Shown: positions 9,015 through 17,700 of the stretch, one piece after another
Layout of the letters: each line of letters opens with the position of its first letter
Position numbering within the stretch: the first letter of the stretch is position 1
Source of the DNA: a virus
Direction: 5' to 3' (one strand)
Virus record (IMG/VR): IMGVR_UViG_3300031578_000250
Coordinates: 1 to 29,736 of that record
Length of the DNA: 29,736 bases
Notes under the pieces: model-generated
What the model saw: only the letters and a program-made list of their open reading frames with translations
The model's database searches: none
What the model was told of the DNA's origin: nothing
Program-made: the position numbers and the translations under genes

Positions 9015-9500
9015 TTACTCCTTAATAATAGGATTATATTTCGATTTAATACTTTCGATTTTCTGATACAGGTCACCAAATATTGGGTTTTCGGTTTCAA
9101 ATTCTTTTGCAAATCTGGCTTCGAGTTCACCAAGGAATCCAAACATATCATCAACACTTAATTTCACCATATCCTCAATTTCAATTAGTGTAGCCAGTTG
9201 TGCATTAATCATATCCTGCTTTTTAATCTGTTCCATTTGTTTCTCATACTTTGAATTGAGTACGAGAACATCTTCCTCGCTTACTGCTTCGGTTACTGCT
9301 GGAGCATCTTTGAGTTCTTCTACCTCATCTTCAATTCGTCTTTTTTCAAGACTCTCCTTTAATCTCTCAATATCAACATCCCCAGCACCAGTTAGCTTGG
9401 TTTCAGCTAATTTATTTATTTCAAGTATTTTCTTTGCTGCTTCGGAATTAAATTCTCCGGTATCAGCAGCTTTCTTTAAATTTTCTAAAAAATCGCCCAT
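9015..9500 (-). CDS. Coiled-coil protein of unknown function
   Basis: A 161-residue acidic protein (MGDFLENLKKAADTGEF...) that is almost entirely helical by composition. Residues 45-75 are highly charged (ESLEKRRIEDEVEELKD), and residues 85-160 contain heptad-like spacing of I/L/M. There are no membrane segments, cysteines or catalytic motifs. It is the last gene of a three-gene unit that ends in a strong terminator, directly before the baseplate operon. Short acidic coiled-coil proteins next to baseplate genes are often tail chaperones or assembly factors. That is a guess from context; I do not recognise the family. Confidence 0.75.
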   Translation of the reverse strand: MGDFLENLKKAADTGEFNSEAAKKILEINKLAETKLTGAGDVDIERLKESLEKRRIEDEVEELKDAPAVTEAVSEEDVLVLNSKYEKQMEQIKKQDMINAQLATLIEIEDMVKLSVDDMFGFLGELEARFAKEFETENPIFGDLYQKIESIKSKYNPIIKE

Positions 9501-9513
9501 TTCTAATCTAGTT

Positions 9514-10413
9514 TTAATTTCCCATTATTTGCATTGCAATTCCGTTGAATTTCAATACTTCATGGGTGTCGTTATAATTTATTCTTTTAAAATATTCATT
9601 GACCCCGAAGCCAATTAATTCACCGTATTCATCACGAATAAACACTTGTTTAATATCAATGATTTGTTTGAAAATCTCGGAGCCTTCATCAAGTTCTGTT
9701 GTTTTGAACTTCAAAGGTATAAAAAATTCTAATTGTACGTGTTCAAAACCAATTTTTTTCACATGAAGAAACTCACTTAGTTCCTCAATCTTATTTAACG
9801 TATCTTCGTTATCACGTACTGCCGTAATGGGGAAGTGGAATTGTTTTGATTTGTTTTCCATATCAACAACCTCTAACACCCCACCTTCTTTCTCTTCAAC
9901 AACATCCATAACTTTGGCAAAACCAACTTCAATTGGTGCATTGTTGAAGATGTACATCATTTCCAATTCATCGTCTTTAGTTCGCCTTTCCTCGAACTCC
10001 AATGCAATTACTTCACCAATGGTTTTCCCTGCATGTTTGTGTTTGTCATCGAAGAACCCATAATGTTCATATCGTCTCCCATATTGGTCCTTCATTCCGT
10101 AACTCGTACCGTATTTATCAGCAGCAACAGCCATTTGATGTGGGGTTGCTGTTCTGATAAATTTGTCGGCTTTCTTCAAAACCTCGTAATATTCCTGAAC
10201 ATATTTCTCATCGGTTTTCCCGGCATAGAATTTCTCAAGTAATTGATTTCTACTACGCATTCTCTGAGTATGATTGTTCCTCTCATCACCACTAATTGAA
10301 CCCGTCTTAAGCATTTCGGTTTCAGTGTTGAATAGCGCAACGCCAATAGCAAGTCCTAAAGTGTGGAGTCGGATGTAAATCCAGAGTACAAGATTTTGAA
10401 AGAATTTACGCAT
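9514..10413 (-). CDS. Unrecognised protein with N-terminal hydrophobic segment
   Basis: A 299-residue protein. Residues 5-30 (FFQNLVLWIYIRLHTLGLAI) are hydrophobic with a basic start, suggesting a membrane anchor or an amphipathic helix rather than a classical cleaved signal. The rest is soluble: a helical, charged region (residues 50-150, with TATPHQMAVAADKYG) and a C-terminal part with alternating strands (for example HVQLEFFIPLKFKT). The start codon overlaps the upstream gene by 8 nt. No catalytic motif is evident. It could be a membrane-associated factor or a virion protein; sequence alone does not decide between them. Confidence 0.75.
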   Translation of the reverse strand: MRKFFQNLVLWIYIRLHTLGLAIGVALFNTETEMLKTGSISGDERNNHTQRMRSRNQLLEKFYAGKTDEKYVQEYYEVLKKADKFIRTATPHQMAVAADKYGTSYGMKDQYGRRYEHYGFFDDKHKHAGKTIGEVIALEFEERRTKDDELEMMYIFNNAPIEVGFAKVMDVVEEKEGGVLEVVDMENKSKQFHFPITAVRDNEDTLNKIEELSEFLHVKKIGFEHVQLEFFIPLKFKTTELDEGSEIFKQIIDIKQVFIRDEYGELIGFGVNEYFKRINYNDTHEVLKFNGIAMQIMGN

Positions 10414-10891
10414 CTTCTAATATTCCCTTTTCAGTTTTTAAGGATTTTATTTCTTCCGTGAATATCTTTGCTTCATTTTTAAGTGCCCTTAATTTTTCTC
10501 GCTTTATAGCAATTTCTTCACCTAATTTTTCGGCATCGAACCCCATTCTCTCGTTGTGTTCAGTAATTAACTTTTTAATTTTACGAAATAAAATATCGTA
10601 ATATTCACCTCGCCACGCTGCTAATGCGTCTTCATCTCTTCTTTGGAGCTTCTTCGTAATTGCCACAGATTTAGCTAGAGTATTAACCACTTCATCACCA
10701 CGATACTGAAACTCAGATTTCACTAATTTCATAATTTTCTCCTGTTTCTTCTCGGCTTTCCTCTGGCGTTTCTTATCCCTTTTCTGGCGTTTCTTATCTA
10801 CTTTAGCTTTTTTCTCATCTTTCTGAGCAGCAAAAGCAGCCAAACTCTTTTCGATTTGTTTTTTCGATTGTTTTTTGTTCTTTTTTTTCAT
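10406..10891 (-). CDS. Lysine-rich coiled-coil protein, unknown function
   Basis: A 161-residue protein with an extremely basic N-terminus. Residues 1-55 are mostly K, R, Q and E, with repeated KKRQKRDKKRQRKAEKKQ-type segments. A helical, charged region with coiled-coil character follows (residues 100-161, for example ALKNEAKIFTEEIKSLKTEK). The basic tail could bind DNA or RNA, or the host membrane; the C-terminal coiled coil probably oligomerises. It is the first gene after a late-type motif (31 nt upstream), and its end overlaps the next gene by 8 nt. No family recognised. Confidence 0.72.
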   Translation of the reverse strand: MKKKNKKQSKKQIEKSLAAFAAQKDEKKAKVDKKRQKRDKKRQRKAEKKQEKIMKLVKSEFQYRGDEVVNTLAKSVAITKKLQRRDEDALAAWRGEYYDILFRKIKKLITEHNERMGFDAEKLGEEIAIKREKLRALKNEAKIFTEEIKSLKTEKGILEDA

Positions 10892-10922
10892 AACTTTTTG
10901 TTTTAATGTATGTTATTTATAT

Positions 10923-10931
10923 AATAAATAC
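10923..10931 (-). promoter_or_regulatory. Late-type promoter motif, GTATTTATT variant
   Basis: Sense GAGTATTTATTATATAAATA, 31 nt upstream of the lysine-rich gene. The last base differs from the consensus. A T4-like TATAAATA on the sense strand overlaps the downstream side, so either element could be active. Confidence 0.6.
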
Positions 10932-10946
10932 TCCGCTATGAAATTA

Positions 10947-12326
10947 TTAAACTTCTAACCCTTTCATGACCACAGACTTATAAAATTCGGCACGTTTTTC
11001 AGTCACGTTTTCAAGATTAAAATCTTCACAAAAATCATTATATAATTGGTTACCTAAACGATTCCTCAAATCACCATCTAATATCAACTGTTTCAGGTAC
11101 TTCTTCCAATATTTATGTGCGTTTTTCTTATTGGGAATCAACACACAATTTTCCATATGTTTACCATCGATATTATATGGTGGGATATCACTACAAACAA
11201 TTGGGAGTTTTCTTGTCCAACACTCGACTTGTTTCAAGTTAGACTTCATCGTATTAAACTCGTTATCAGCAAGTGGGGCAAGTACAATATCGGTTTCATC
11301 CAGAACCTGTGCGTATGTATTGGCTTTCTGTGTCCAACGTCTACCGAAATTAACTTCATCATCATAATCAACGTTTCTTTCGAAATTCATGAGCCATTGA
11401 AGGTAATCCGGGTTATCAATTAACCTGTGATTATCTGTTAGAATTTTTTCGTAAATAAGATAGACACTTTCCTCAGACTTGATATCACGTTGCTTACTAT
11501 CAAATATCTTGTCCCTGTACTTATCCTTTAGTTCTTGCGAAATTCTGGGAATCTGGTCTACATCACCTCTTGATTTATTAATTGCTTTTACAACTTCATG
11601 TACCCAGACTCCTTTTTTCTCAAGTTCTGTTTTGAAGTCTTGATTGAAGGTGATATCGGTTGTACTACCTTCGGTATCCCAACCAGCGATAATGACTTTG
11701 AATTTTCCTCTGGTTGAGGGGTCGCTATTCAACACGTTTATCACGCCTTCCAGTTGTTGAACGTCACCCATGTGAGAACTACCAGCCATATATGTGATTC
11801 TAACCAAACCATTAGGGTCTGGCTTCCAGTTGTTCTGGAACTGTTTCATCCACTTAGGGTCGATGCTGTTGGCATAGACCATAACGTTATCTTTACCAGT
11901 TACTTTACGAATTTCAGATGCAAATAAATCTGTTGTTGTTGTAACGTAATCAGCAATTTTTAGGTTTTCAAGAATTGGAACATGTAATTGTTTCTCTTGA
12001 CTCATATGATAGAATGGGTGCTGTCTGTGTAGTTTCCAGTAGTCATCAATATCAACAATCAAAATTGTTCCTGATTTTCTAAGTTCAGTAGCCAATTTTA
12101 ACATCTCTGCGCTATCACTTATGAATTGTCTGTGATAATGTATGATGTGGAATGATTTTAAATAGTCAAAGAATCCGGGGTCATTAAAGTCTATTTGTGG
12201 GTTTATTTCCACATAAAAGTCATCACTATGATTTCTTTCAAGCTCCATTGCAGGAGTTAAAGTACGGAAGTAGTTTACACCCGCTCCGTCAAGGTTATAG
12301 AATAAAATTCTTATTTTTCCGTCCAT
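10947..12326 (-). CDS. Glycosyltransferase, GT-B fold (GT4-like)
   Basis: A 459-residue protein when started at the ATG at 12326 (MDGKIRILFYNLDGAGVNYF). An in-frame ATG at 12410 would place 28 hydrophobic/basic residues inside the upstream terminator and is rejected. The N-terminal Rossmann-like part has a hydrophobic strand, the Gly-containing LDGAGVNYFR loop, and ILIVDIDDYWKLHRQHPFY near residue 88. The C-terminal half has the donor-site layout of GT4 enzymes: DIVLAPLADNEFNTMKSNLK, then QVECWTRKLPIVCSD, with K and E spaced as in the family's nucleotide-sugar site. It likely transfers a sugar from a nucleotide donor; candidates are virion proteins, phage DNA bases or host surface glycans. 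It is flanked by a terminator upstream and a promoter motif downstream, so it forms a single-gene unit. Confidence 0.82.
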   Translation of the reverse strand: MDGKIRILFYNLDGAGVNYFRTLTPAMELERNHSDDFYVEINPQIDFNDPGFFDYLKSFHIIHYHRQFISDSAEMLKLATELRKSGTILIVDIDDYWKLHRQHPFYHMSQEKQLHVPILENLKIADYVTTTTDLFASEIRKVTGKDNVMVYANSIDPKWMKQFQNNWKPDPNGLVRITYMAGSSHMGDVQQLEGVINVLNSDPSTRGKFKVIIAGWDTEGSTTDITFNQDFKTELEKKGVWVHEVVKAINKSRGDVDQIPRISQELKDKYRDKIFDSKQRDIKSEESVYLIYEKILTDNHRLIDNPDYLQWLMNFERNVDYDDEVNFGRRWTQKANTYAQVLDETDIVLAPLADNEFNTMKSNLKQVECWTRKLPIVCSDIPPYNIDGKHMENCVLIPNKKNAHKYWKKYLKQLILDGDLRNRLGNQLYNDFCEDFNLENVTEKRAEFYKSVVMKGLEV

Positions 12327-12395
12327 ATTATAAATTTTTATAAATTGTTTATATATGGTAATACGAGTTTCGGAAAAGAATCTTGAATTATAAAT

Positions 12396-12423
12396 AAAAA
12401 AAGCCAACATTTCTGTCGGCTTT
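12396..12423 (-). terminator. Intrinsic terminator with GAAA loop
   Basis: In the sense direction AAAGCCGACA-GAAA-TGTTGGCTTT forms a 10-bp stem with one G-U pair and a GNRA tetraloop, followed by TTTTATTTATAA. It lies 21 nt after the stop of the basic-tailed gene (12445). Confidence 0.88.
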
Positions 12424-12444
12424 CAATCCATGTGTGTTTTCTTA

Positions 12445-12828
12445 TTATGCTTTCTTTGCAGGTCTCCCCTTTTTCCCCAATTCTGGTTTTTCAGTAACAA
12501 CATCAACAACGGGTTCTTCCACTACTTTAGCTACGGGTTTTTTTACCGCTTTTGGTTTAGGTGTAACCTTTTTTGGAGGTCTGGCTTTCTTCATTGTTTT
12601 AGCGACTTCAGCAGGACTAACTTCAGTAACTATGATTAGGTTCTTAATTCTCAACCTATGTACTGATAGTGGTAGTGTTGTAACGGTTAAATATACCGAA
12701 TCATTCGGTTTTACGTTAATCGTTTTCTTCGTCATTTTATCAACATATTCAATTCCTAGTGTTGAATTGAATTTCCTATCACGCTTTGCGAGAAGATTTG
12801 TTATATTTGTTATCTTATATGTGTTCAT
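12445..12828 (-). CDS. Small protein with basic Pro/Lys/Ala C-terminal tail
   Basis: A 127-residue protein. The N-terminal 80 residues look like a compact beta domain (NTYKITNITNLLAKRDRKF, then VYLTVTTLPLSVHRL). From about residue 85 the protein becomes a low-complexity, lysine/proline/alanine-rich tail (KKARPPKKVTPKPKAVKKP) interrupted by a VVEEPVVDVV block and ending KKGRPAKKA. Such tails bind nucleic acid or act as flexible connectors in virions. It follows the ParB/ART-like gene by 6 nt and precedes a terminator. No family recognised. Possible roles are a head/neck decoration protein or a DNA-associated internal protein. Confidence 0.75.
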   Translation of the reverse strand: MNTYKITNITNLLAKRDRKFNSTLGIEYVDKMTKKTINVKPNDSVYLTVTTLPLSVHRLRIKNLIIVTEVSPAEVAKTMKKARPPKKVTPKPKAVKKPVAKVVEEPVVDVVTEKPELGKKGRPAKKA

Positions 12829-12834
12829 TTTATC

Positions 12835-13653
12835 TTATTTTAGTCCTTGAATTATTTGATTACCGTATTTAATTCCATCATAACCCATCTTCATTGCTTT
12901 TTCGGCAACCGCTTTATTTTTAATGTTAACTGCTGGAACATCATACTGCTTACTTATTTTTTCGAAATTTACATTAGGGAACCAAGATTTCGCCAGAATA
13001 TCGACTGGCTCCTGACCGTCTTTATAATTAACTCCCAGACTGGTTGTATCCAATAAGTTATCGAAATCAATTTCATATTTATCATAACCCGGTTGTTCTT
13101 TTAACGTGAAGAAATTACCAACAACACTATTTTCTTTTATCGGTTCTTTTCTGAACGCAACAATTGTCTTCTGATTTTTGTTTGATTCTTCAGGGTTTTG
13201 GGTTGCAAGATTATCTTCTTCCAGTGAGTTCAAGAATTGATTCTCGTCATCACCATAATAATTAATGGCATCTTGCACCTGAACTTCTTCTATTCCCTGT
13301 GATTGTTCGTACTCATAGATGTCCTGAATCTTATTTAAAACCCGGCAAGCATCTTTGTGATTCATGTCAATCATAATACATTTGATTGGAATCTCATCGA
13401 GCAAAGCACGCACCATTCTATGATGACCATCAAGTACCTGCATATCAGAACTAATCCAAATCGGATTCATGTCATCGACATTCACACCACTAACTTCATC
13501 ACTAAAGACGATTCCCTGTAACGGTGTCAAGTCATTTGGATTAACTTCAACTACGGCATAATCCACACCTTCGTCATCAAGTTTTTGTAGCACATAGTCA
13601 TAAGGTGCGTGAACCTGTGGAAGAAAACGTGGTTTATATCTCATGTCAATCAT
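12835..13653 (-). CDS. ParB/Srx-like N-terminal domain with possible ART-like C-terminus
   Basis: A 272-residue protein. Residues 65-95 read IWISSDMQVLDGHHRMVRAL. DGHHR is the core motif of the ParB/sulfiredoxin (ParB N-terminal) fold, which includes CTP-dependent clamps, nucleases and small ATPases. The middle (110-160) is acidic and low complexity. The C-terminal third has GNFFTLKE, then KYEIDFDNLLDTT, and ends AMKMGYDGIKYGNQIIQGL. That order (a FxT element, an 'x-DFDNxLD' strand and a terminal GYDGIxY) resembles phage ADP-ribosyltransferase-like domains. The ParB-like call is good; the ART-like call is a pattern match that I cannot confirm. The gene follows a late-type motif by 13 nt and is the first of a two-gene unit. 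Confidence 0.72.
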   Translation of the reverse strand: MIDMRYKPRFLPQVHAPYDYVLQKLDDEGVDYAVVEVNPNDLTPLQGIVFSDEVSGVNVDDMNPIWISSDMQVLDGHHRMVRALLDEIPIKCIMIDMNHKDACRVLNKIQDIYEYEQSQGIEEVQVQDAINYYGDDENQFLNSLEEDNLATQNPEESNKNQKTIVAFRKEPIKENSVVGNFFTLKEQPGYDKYEIDFDNLLDTTSLGVNYKDGQEPVDILAKSWFPNVNFEKISKQYDVPAVNIKNKAVAEKAMKMGYDGIKYGNQIIQGLK

Positions 13654-13666
13654 ATCGTAAATTTAT

Positions 13667-13675
13667 TATAAATAC
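13667..13675 (-). promoter_or_regulatory. Late-type promoter motif GTATTTATA
   Basis: Sense GCGTATTTATAATAAA, only 1 nt after the stop codon of the HAD gene and 13 nt before the next start. The position leaves no room for a separate upstream element outside coding DNA. Confidence 0.7.
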
Positions 13676-13676
13676 G

Positions 13677-14270
13677 CTAATTTAATTTTTCTATTTCTTC
13701 ACTTATCATTTCCAATAACCTATTTGTTGATTTGAAAGAAACGATACCAGCACCCTCTAACAACCCAATTTTATCTTTATTAACAAAGTATAGTGTATAT
13801 TCCACATCATCAGATAGTTGGTCGGTGATTTTTGTGTATTCAGCAATCTTTCCAACATCTCTATTCATGAAGTCATCATAGACCACAATCTCTTTAAGGT
13901 CTTGATTATAATTTTTGATTTTCAGAATCACATCACCTTTACCTTCATTACCTCTTTTCAATAAAACATCATCAACAACAATACTATACATGTCCATAAT
14001 CTTCTCGATTTCTGGACGTAACTTTTCCATTCTCGAAGTTATAATAACGACTGCGGTATCAGGTGTGGCTTTCTCTTTCTCCAACTGAGCCAGTACATGT
14101 GGGAATGGTTTGATATTGAAAACATCGGTGTCAAGACTTTCTTTACGCCCCCACCATCCATCATACGGGTACTTCTCGCCTTTAACCTTTTCCCATTGTT
14201 TCTTACCTTCTTCCTTCTGGGGTGAGTCAATCAATGTCCCATCGAAATCAAATACAGCTAATCTTCTCAT
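13677..14270 (-). CDS. HAD-superfamily phosphatase of the SAK RNA-repair type
   Basis: A 197-residue protein. The HAD motifs are in order: motif I FDFDGTLIDSP (D8 nucleophile, D10 acid), motif II with T78-S79-R80, a lysine-containing segment near K111, and motif IV YDDFMNRD (D132, D133). Residues 36-47 read YDGWWGRKESLD; the GWW element is the mark of the HAD_SAK_1 domain that I recall from 'Swiss army knife' RNA-repair proteins. The likely reaction is phosphate hydrolysis, perhaps removal of 3' or 2' phosphate from RNA ends, but the substrate is inferred. The gene overlaps the nuclease-like gene by 23 nt and lies in the same unit as the 2H/CCA polyprotein, which supports a role in RNA end healing. 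Confidence 0.82.
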   Translation of the reverse strand: MRRLAVFDFDGTLIDSPQKEEGKKQWEKVKGEKYPYDGWWGRKESLDTDVFNIKPFPHVLAQLEKEKATPDTAVVIITSRMEKLRPEIEKIMDMYSIVVDDVLLKRGNEGKGDVILKIKNYNQDLKEIVVYDDFMNRDVGKIAEYTKITDQLSDDVEYTLYFVNKDKIGLLEGAGIVSFKSTNRLLEMISEEIEKLN

Positions 14271-14763
14271 ATTTCATATCATTAATATCACTAACTTCCA
14301 GACAATACTCGGAAAATAAATGTGTTGGTATTGTATAGAAGTTCATTAGTTTGACCGCCCCACCTTCTTGTTTAACCGGATACTTCAGCATGTACAGAAA
14401 CTTTGTTGGTTCTTCTGGAAACAGAGAGGTGTGACCTTCTTCGACACATCTTCGGAGTTCAGACGTTTTAATTAAAAACCCCTTGACATTATCGGTTATC
14501 ATCCAATAATCGGCAGTTGTTGTTAAAATACCTGATTCCTTGCCATCACAATGGGTTTCAATACAGATATTTCTTGTCTCTTCCCCTCTCTCATCACATT
14601 TACATTCAATAGTCGTACCATCTTCAAGTGTCAAATCATATAACTTTAAATTGGCTGCAACCTCGTTTTTCGCTACACTTACAACCAACTTACATGCAAT
14701 ATCCAGCATTACGAATTCCTCGAAACCCTCCCCAATTGCTAATGATTCTTTCCAAGATGCCAT
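14248..14763 (-). CDS. PD-(D/E)XK nuclease-like protein
   Basis: A 171-residue protein. An N-terminal helix carries acidic residues (GEGFEEFVMLDIACK). The core then reads YDLTLEDGTTIECKCDERG, with D43, E53 and K55 placed as in the D-(X)n-E-X-K site of restriction-like and Holliday junction-resolvase-like nucleases; a following strand (RNICIET) fits the fold. The C-terminal third is a separate alpha/beta region ending with two cysteines. It would cut or process nucleic acid. Which kind (DNA junction, tRNA or foreign DNA) is unknown. It sits 2 nt after the polyprotein gene and overlaps the HAD gene by 23 nt, so the three are probably made together. Confidence 0.7.
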   Translation of the reverse strand: MASWKESLAIGEGFEEFVMLDIACKLVVSVAKNEVAANLKLYDLTLEDGTTIECKCDERGEETRNICIETHCDGKESGILTTTADYWMITDNVKGFLIKTSELRRCVEEGHTSLFPEEPTKFLYMLKYPVKQEGGAVKLMNFYTIPTHLFSEYCLEVSDINDMKYEKISCI

Positions 14764-14765
14764 AA

Positions 14766-17700
14766 TTATTCTTCCTCACTTACCCTACCTGTTAATGTTA
14801 ATGAGAACCCAAGTGGTTTCCAATCAGTTAATTTATTTGAAAGAAACGGTTTACCACCAGCGTTTCGATTCACGGCAATAGTTATATGTGGTTTGGCGTT
14901 TGTTGAAGGATATCCTTCAACACCAACTGCCATAACCAACCCATCGATTGCGTAATCAATCACATTTAATTCAATAGGTTTACCTGATTTCAAATCCCGT
15001 TTCTCCTGACTACCATCAGCAAGACTACCCATCTTAATTGTCATGTGATGCGCAATGATTTCCCAACCTTCCGGTATCATTGGAGTGAAAACCTGAATCA
15101 ATTTTGTGTATGACCCATTATCTAAAACTACTGCGCTATAACTTACTTTCTTCACTGGTTCTTCAGTTAATAAATCTCTATCAGTTAATTCCCAATATAA
15201 TTCCCTTTTTAATTTATCATCAACAGAAAAATCTTCGTAATTGTTCTGAAGAAATTCTAACACAGATTCATGTGATGTATCTGGATATCCCGGTTTTCCA
15301 CCCTGATTATTCCATTTGTTGTATTCCTGAACAAAGAAATCAATAGTTACTTCTTGACCATTCACCTTCCATGTTGAAGGTTGTATGTCACTATAATTAA
15401 GATGCCCTTCTTCCACTTCTTCTGGGTTCTGATTTACCAAAGGTAGTAATTCTTCACGAGTATTCCTAACATCATCATTATATATTTTCATTAACAAACT
15501 TTTCAGCACCTTACCACGCTCCACATCAGGTACATCAGCAGCAATCAAATCATTACCATTGACAGCTAATTCTTTAACTGTTTTAGGGTACTTACCTTGT
15601 AACAATTCCTGTGCAGCAACCTGTAATTTCTCAGGTAATATTTTGCTTTCCAGAACTTTAGTTCCTTTACTTTTCACAACCATGTTATGTGCAGTTGTTC
15701 TATTTACCATAGGCTCATTACTTTCGACAGGCATCCCAATTACCAGACCTTCGAGTTCATTAATGATGTCAATATCTCCCCTGAAATTATTTTTATAAAA
15801 CTCCACAGGTGATACGTTATAATGTGACAGTAAGTAAACAAACTCTGCAAGTGTCTGAACATTATTCCAATCATTACTCACTAACTGTGGTCCGTCAACA
15901 CCCATCGCTCTTAACATGCCAGTATCTTTTAATAAGAAAGCACCCTTTTGAGCATCTCCCTTATTAACAATCTTATCGAATTCAATTTGAATTCGTTCTT
16001 TATCAACAGTCTTTATTTTATCAGCATTGTCTCTAATTAACTTATATGTTGCAGGGTCAATTGTGAAGTTAAATCGACTTGCAAACTGAACAGCCCTCAA
16101 CATTCTCAGAGCATCATCAACAAATGATTTCGGGTGCGTTATTTTAATTTTCCCGGCTTTCAAATCAGCTACACCATTAAATGGGTCAATAACATTACCG
16201 TCCATATCTTTTGCAATTGCATTGATTGTGAAATCTCTGCGTTCCAAATCCTTCTCAATAGGTAATCTATAGTCTGCTGTAATTTCAAAATCATTGTGTC
16301 CTTCGCCAGTTGAAACTTCTGTTCGTGGTAAAGCAATATCGATTTCATCGGTTTCACCGTTCGGTATGAATTTAGTTACGGCAAAACTATTACCAACGGG
16401 TTTAGCTACTCCATATTTTTTTAAAATCTGTGCTAATTTTTCTTCAGGAATACCCCTTATGATAATATCAAGGTCTTTACTATCTTTACCCAGATATTCG
16501 TCACGAACAGCACCACCAACCGCATAAATTTCACCACCAAGTTTTTCAACTTCGTCTCTAAAGGGTAAATCTTGTATTGACATTATTTCTTCATTCATAT
16601 CAGGTACAAGACTACTAAAATATTCTTGGATTACCAAACCTTTTGGTAATCTATACATTAATTGCATGGTTTCGAAATCCTTATTTCTACCCTTATTTAA
16701 AACAAACCCCAGAGATTGATACCATTTTAATAGCTTACCCTTACTTGCACCCCACACATTATCAGGGGTTAGTGTTATAATTTTTTTATTCTTATCGGCA
16801 TATTCAAACAATAATCTCATTGCGTCATTAGCGTATCCAGCACCTCTAAATTCCTTTTCAATAAAAATTTTATCCAGAACCAAATATCTATTACCACGAG
16901 TCATGAGTTCCATTTCACCAACAACCTGACCATCATTCATTATTTTATATGAGGCAAAACCGCCTTGAATATCACCAGCAGGTAAATCAAGAGTTATAGT
17001 TTCATTTACCGAACCAAATTCTAAATTATTAATATCGCCTTGATTACAAGCAACACTAGTATTACCCAAACCAGCAAGCTGACATTTCCTTTTTACCTTT
17101 ACTGTTTTCGAACCGGGCATCCACGCTTTCTTACGTTTCTCCGTTAACATATATTTGTCCTGTGTTGCATTACCTACCACGTGATTATACACAAGGTCTT
17201 CATACATTGCGATATTCGCATCCAAGTCATTATTGATACTTGGTGAGGTGTCATTTGTATTATATACCGGGAAATCGTCTTGATTTACTGCATTATCTGT
17301 GGTGAACTTGGCACTGCCGTCTTCAGGTAGATTAATCATATCTTCATCTGGAATGTCTGGTTCACCAATACCATAATATCCACCAACATCAAAAAACTTC
17401 AATACACCATCTTTATATCCAAGATTTGCAATAGCTATGTAATCTGTTGATTTAATCCCGAAATCCAGTAGTTCTTGACGAATATCGAACATCGTAACAA
17501 TATATTCATATGCTGCTTCCCTATCTATTTTACTAACACCAGCTTCTGGATTATCAGTTAGGACGTGTTTTGCCCATTCGACCCATTCATCATGATTAAA
17601 TCCAGCAGGTTTTTTAATTTCAATCATAATATCTTCATAATCTAAACCACTTGGTACTATCTTATTGATATCGCTCTGTAATTTTCTCAACTTTTCAAGT

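Noticed and set aside
10911-10922. Sense-strand TATAAATA as a genuine T4-type late promoter
   Set aside because: It occurs at only one unit start and overlaps the common GTATTTATT motif, so it is more likely a by-product of A/T-rich sequence.
12389-12397. TTATTTATA in the U-tract of the terminator as a promoter for the GT-B gene
   Set aside because: It lacks the leading G and the A-run, and lies 62 nt from the start, farther than any good copy. It may be weakly active, so it is not listed as a feature.
12327-12410. Upstream ATG extending the GT-B glycosyltransferase by 28 residues
   Set aside because: The extension would begin inside a terminator hairpin, is hydrophobic/basic and unlike the enzyme, and the ATG at 12326 gives a normal Rossmann start.
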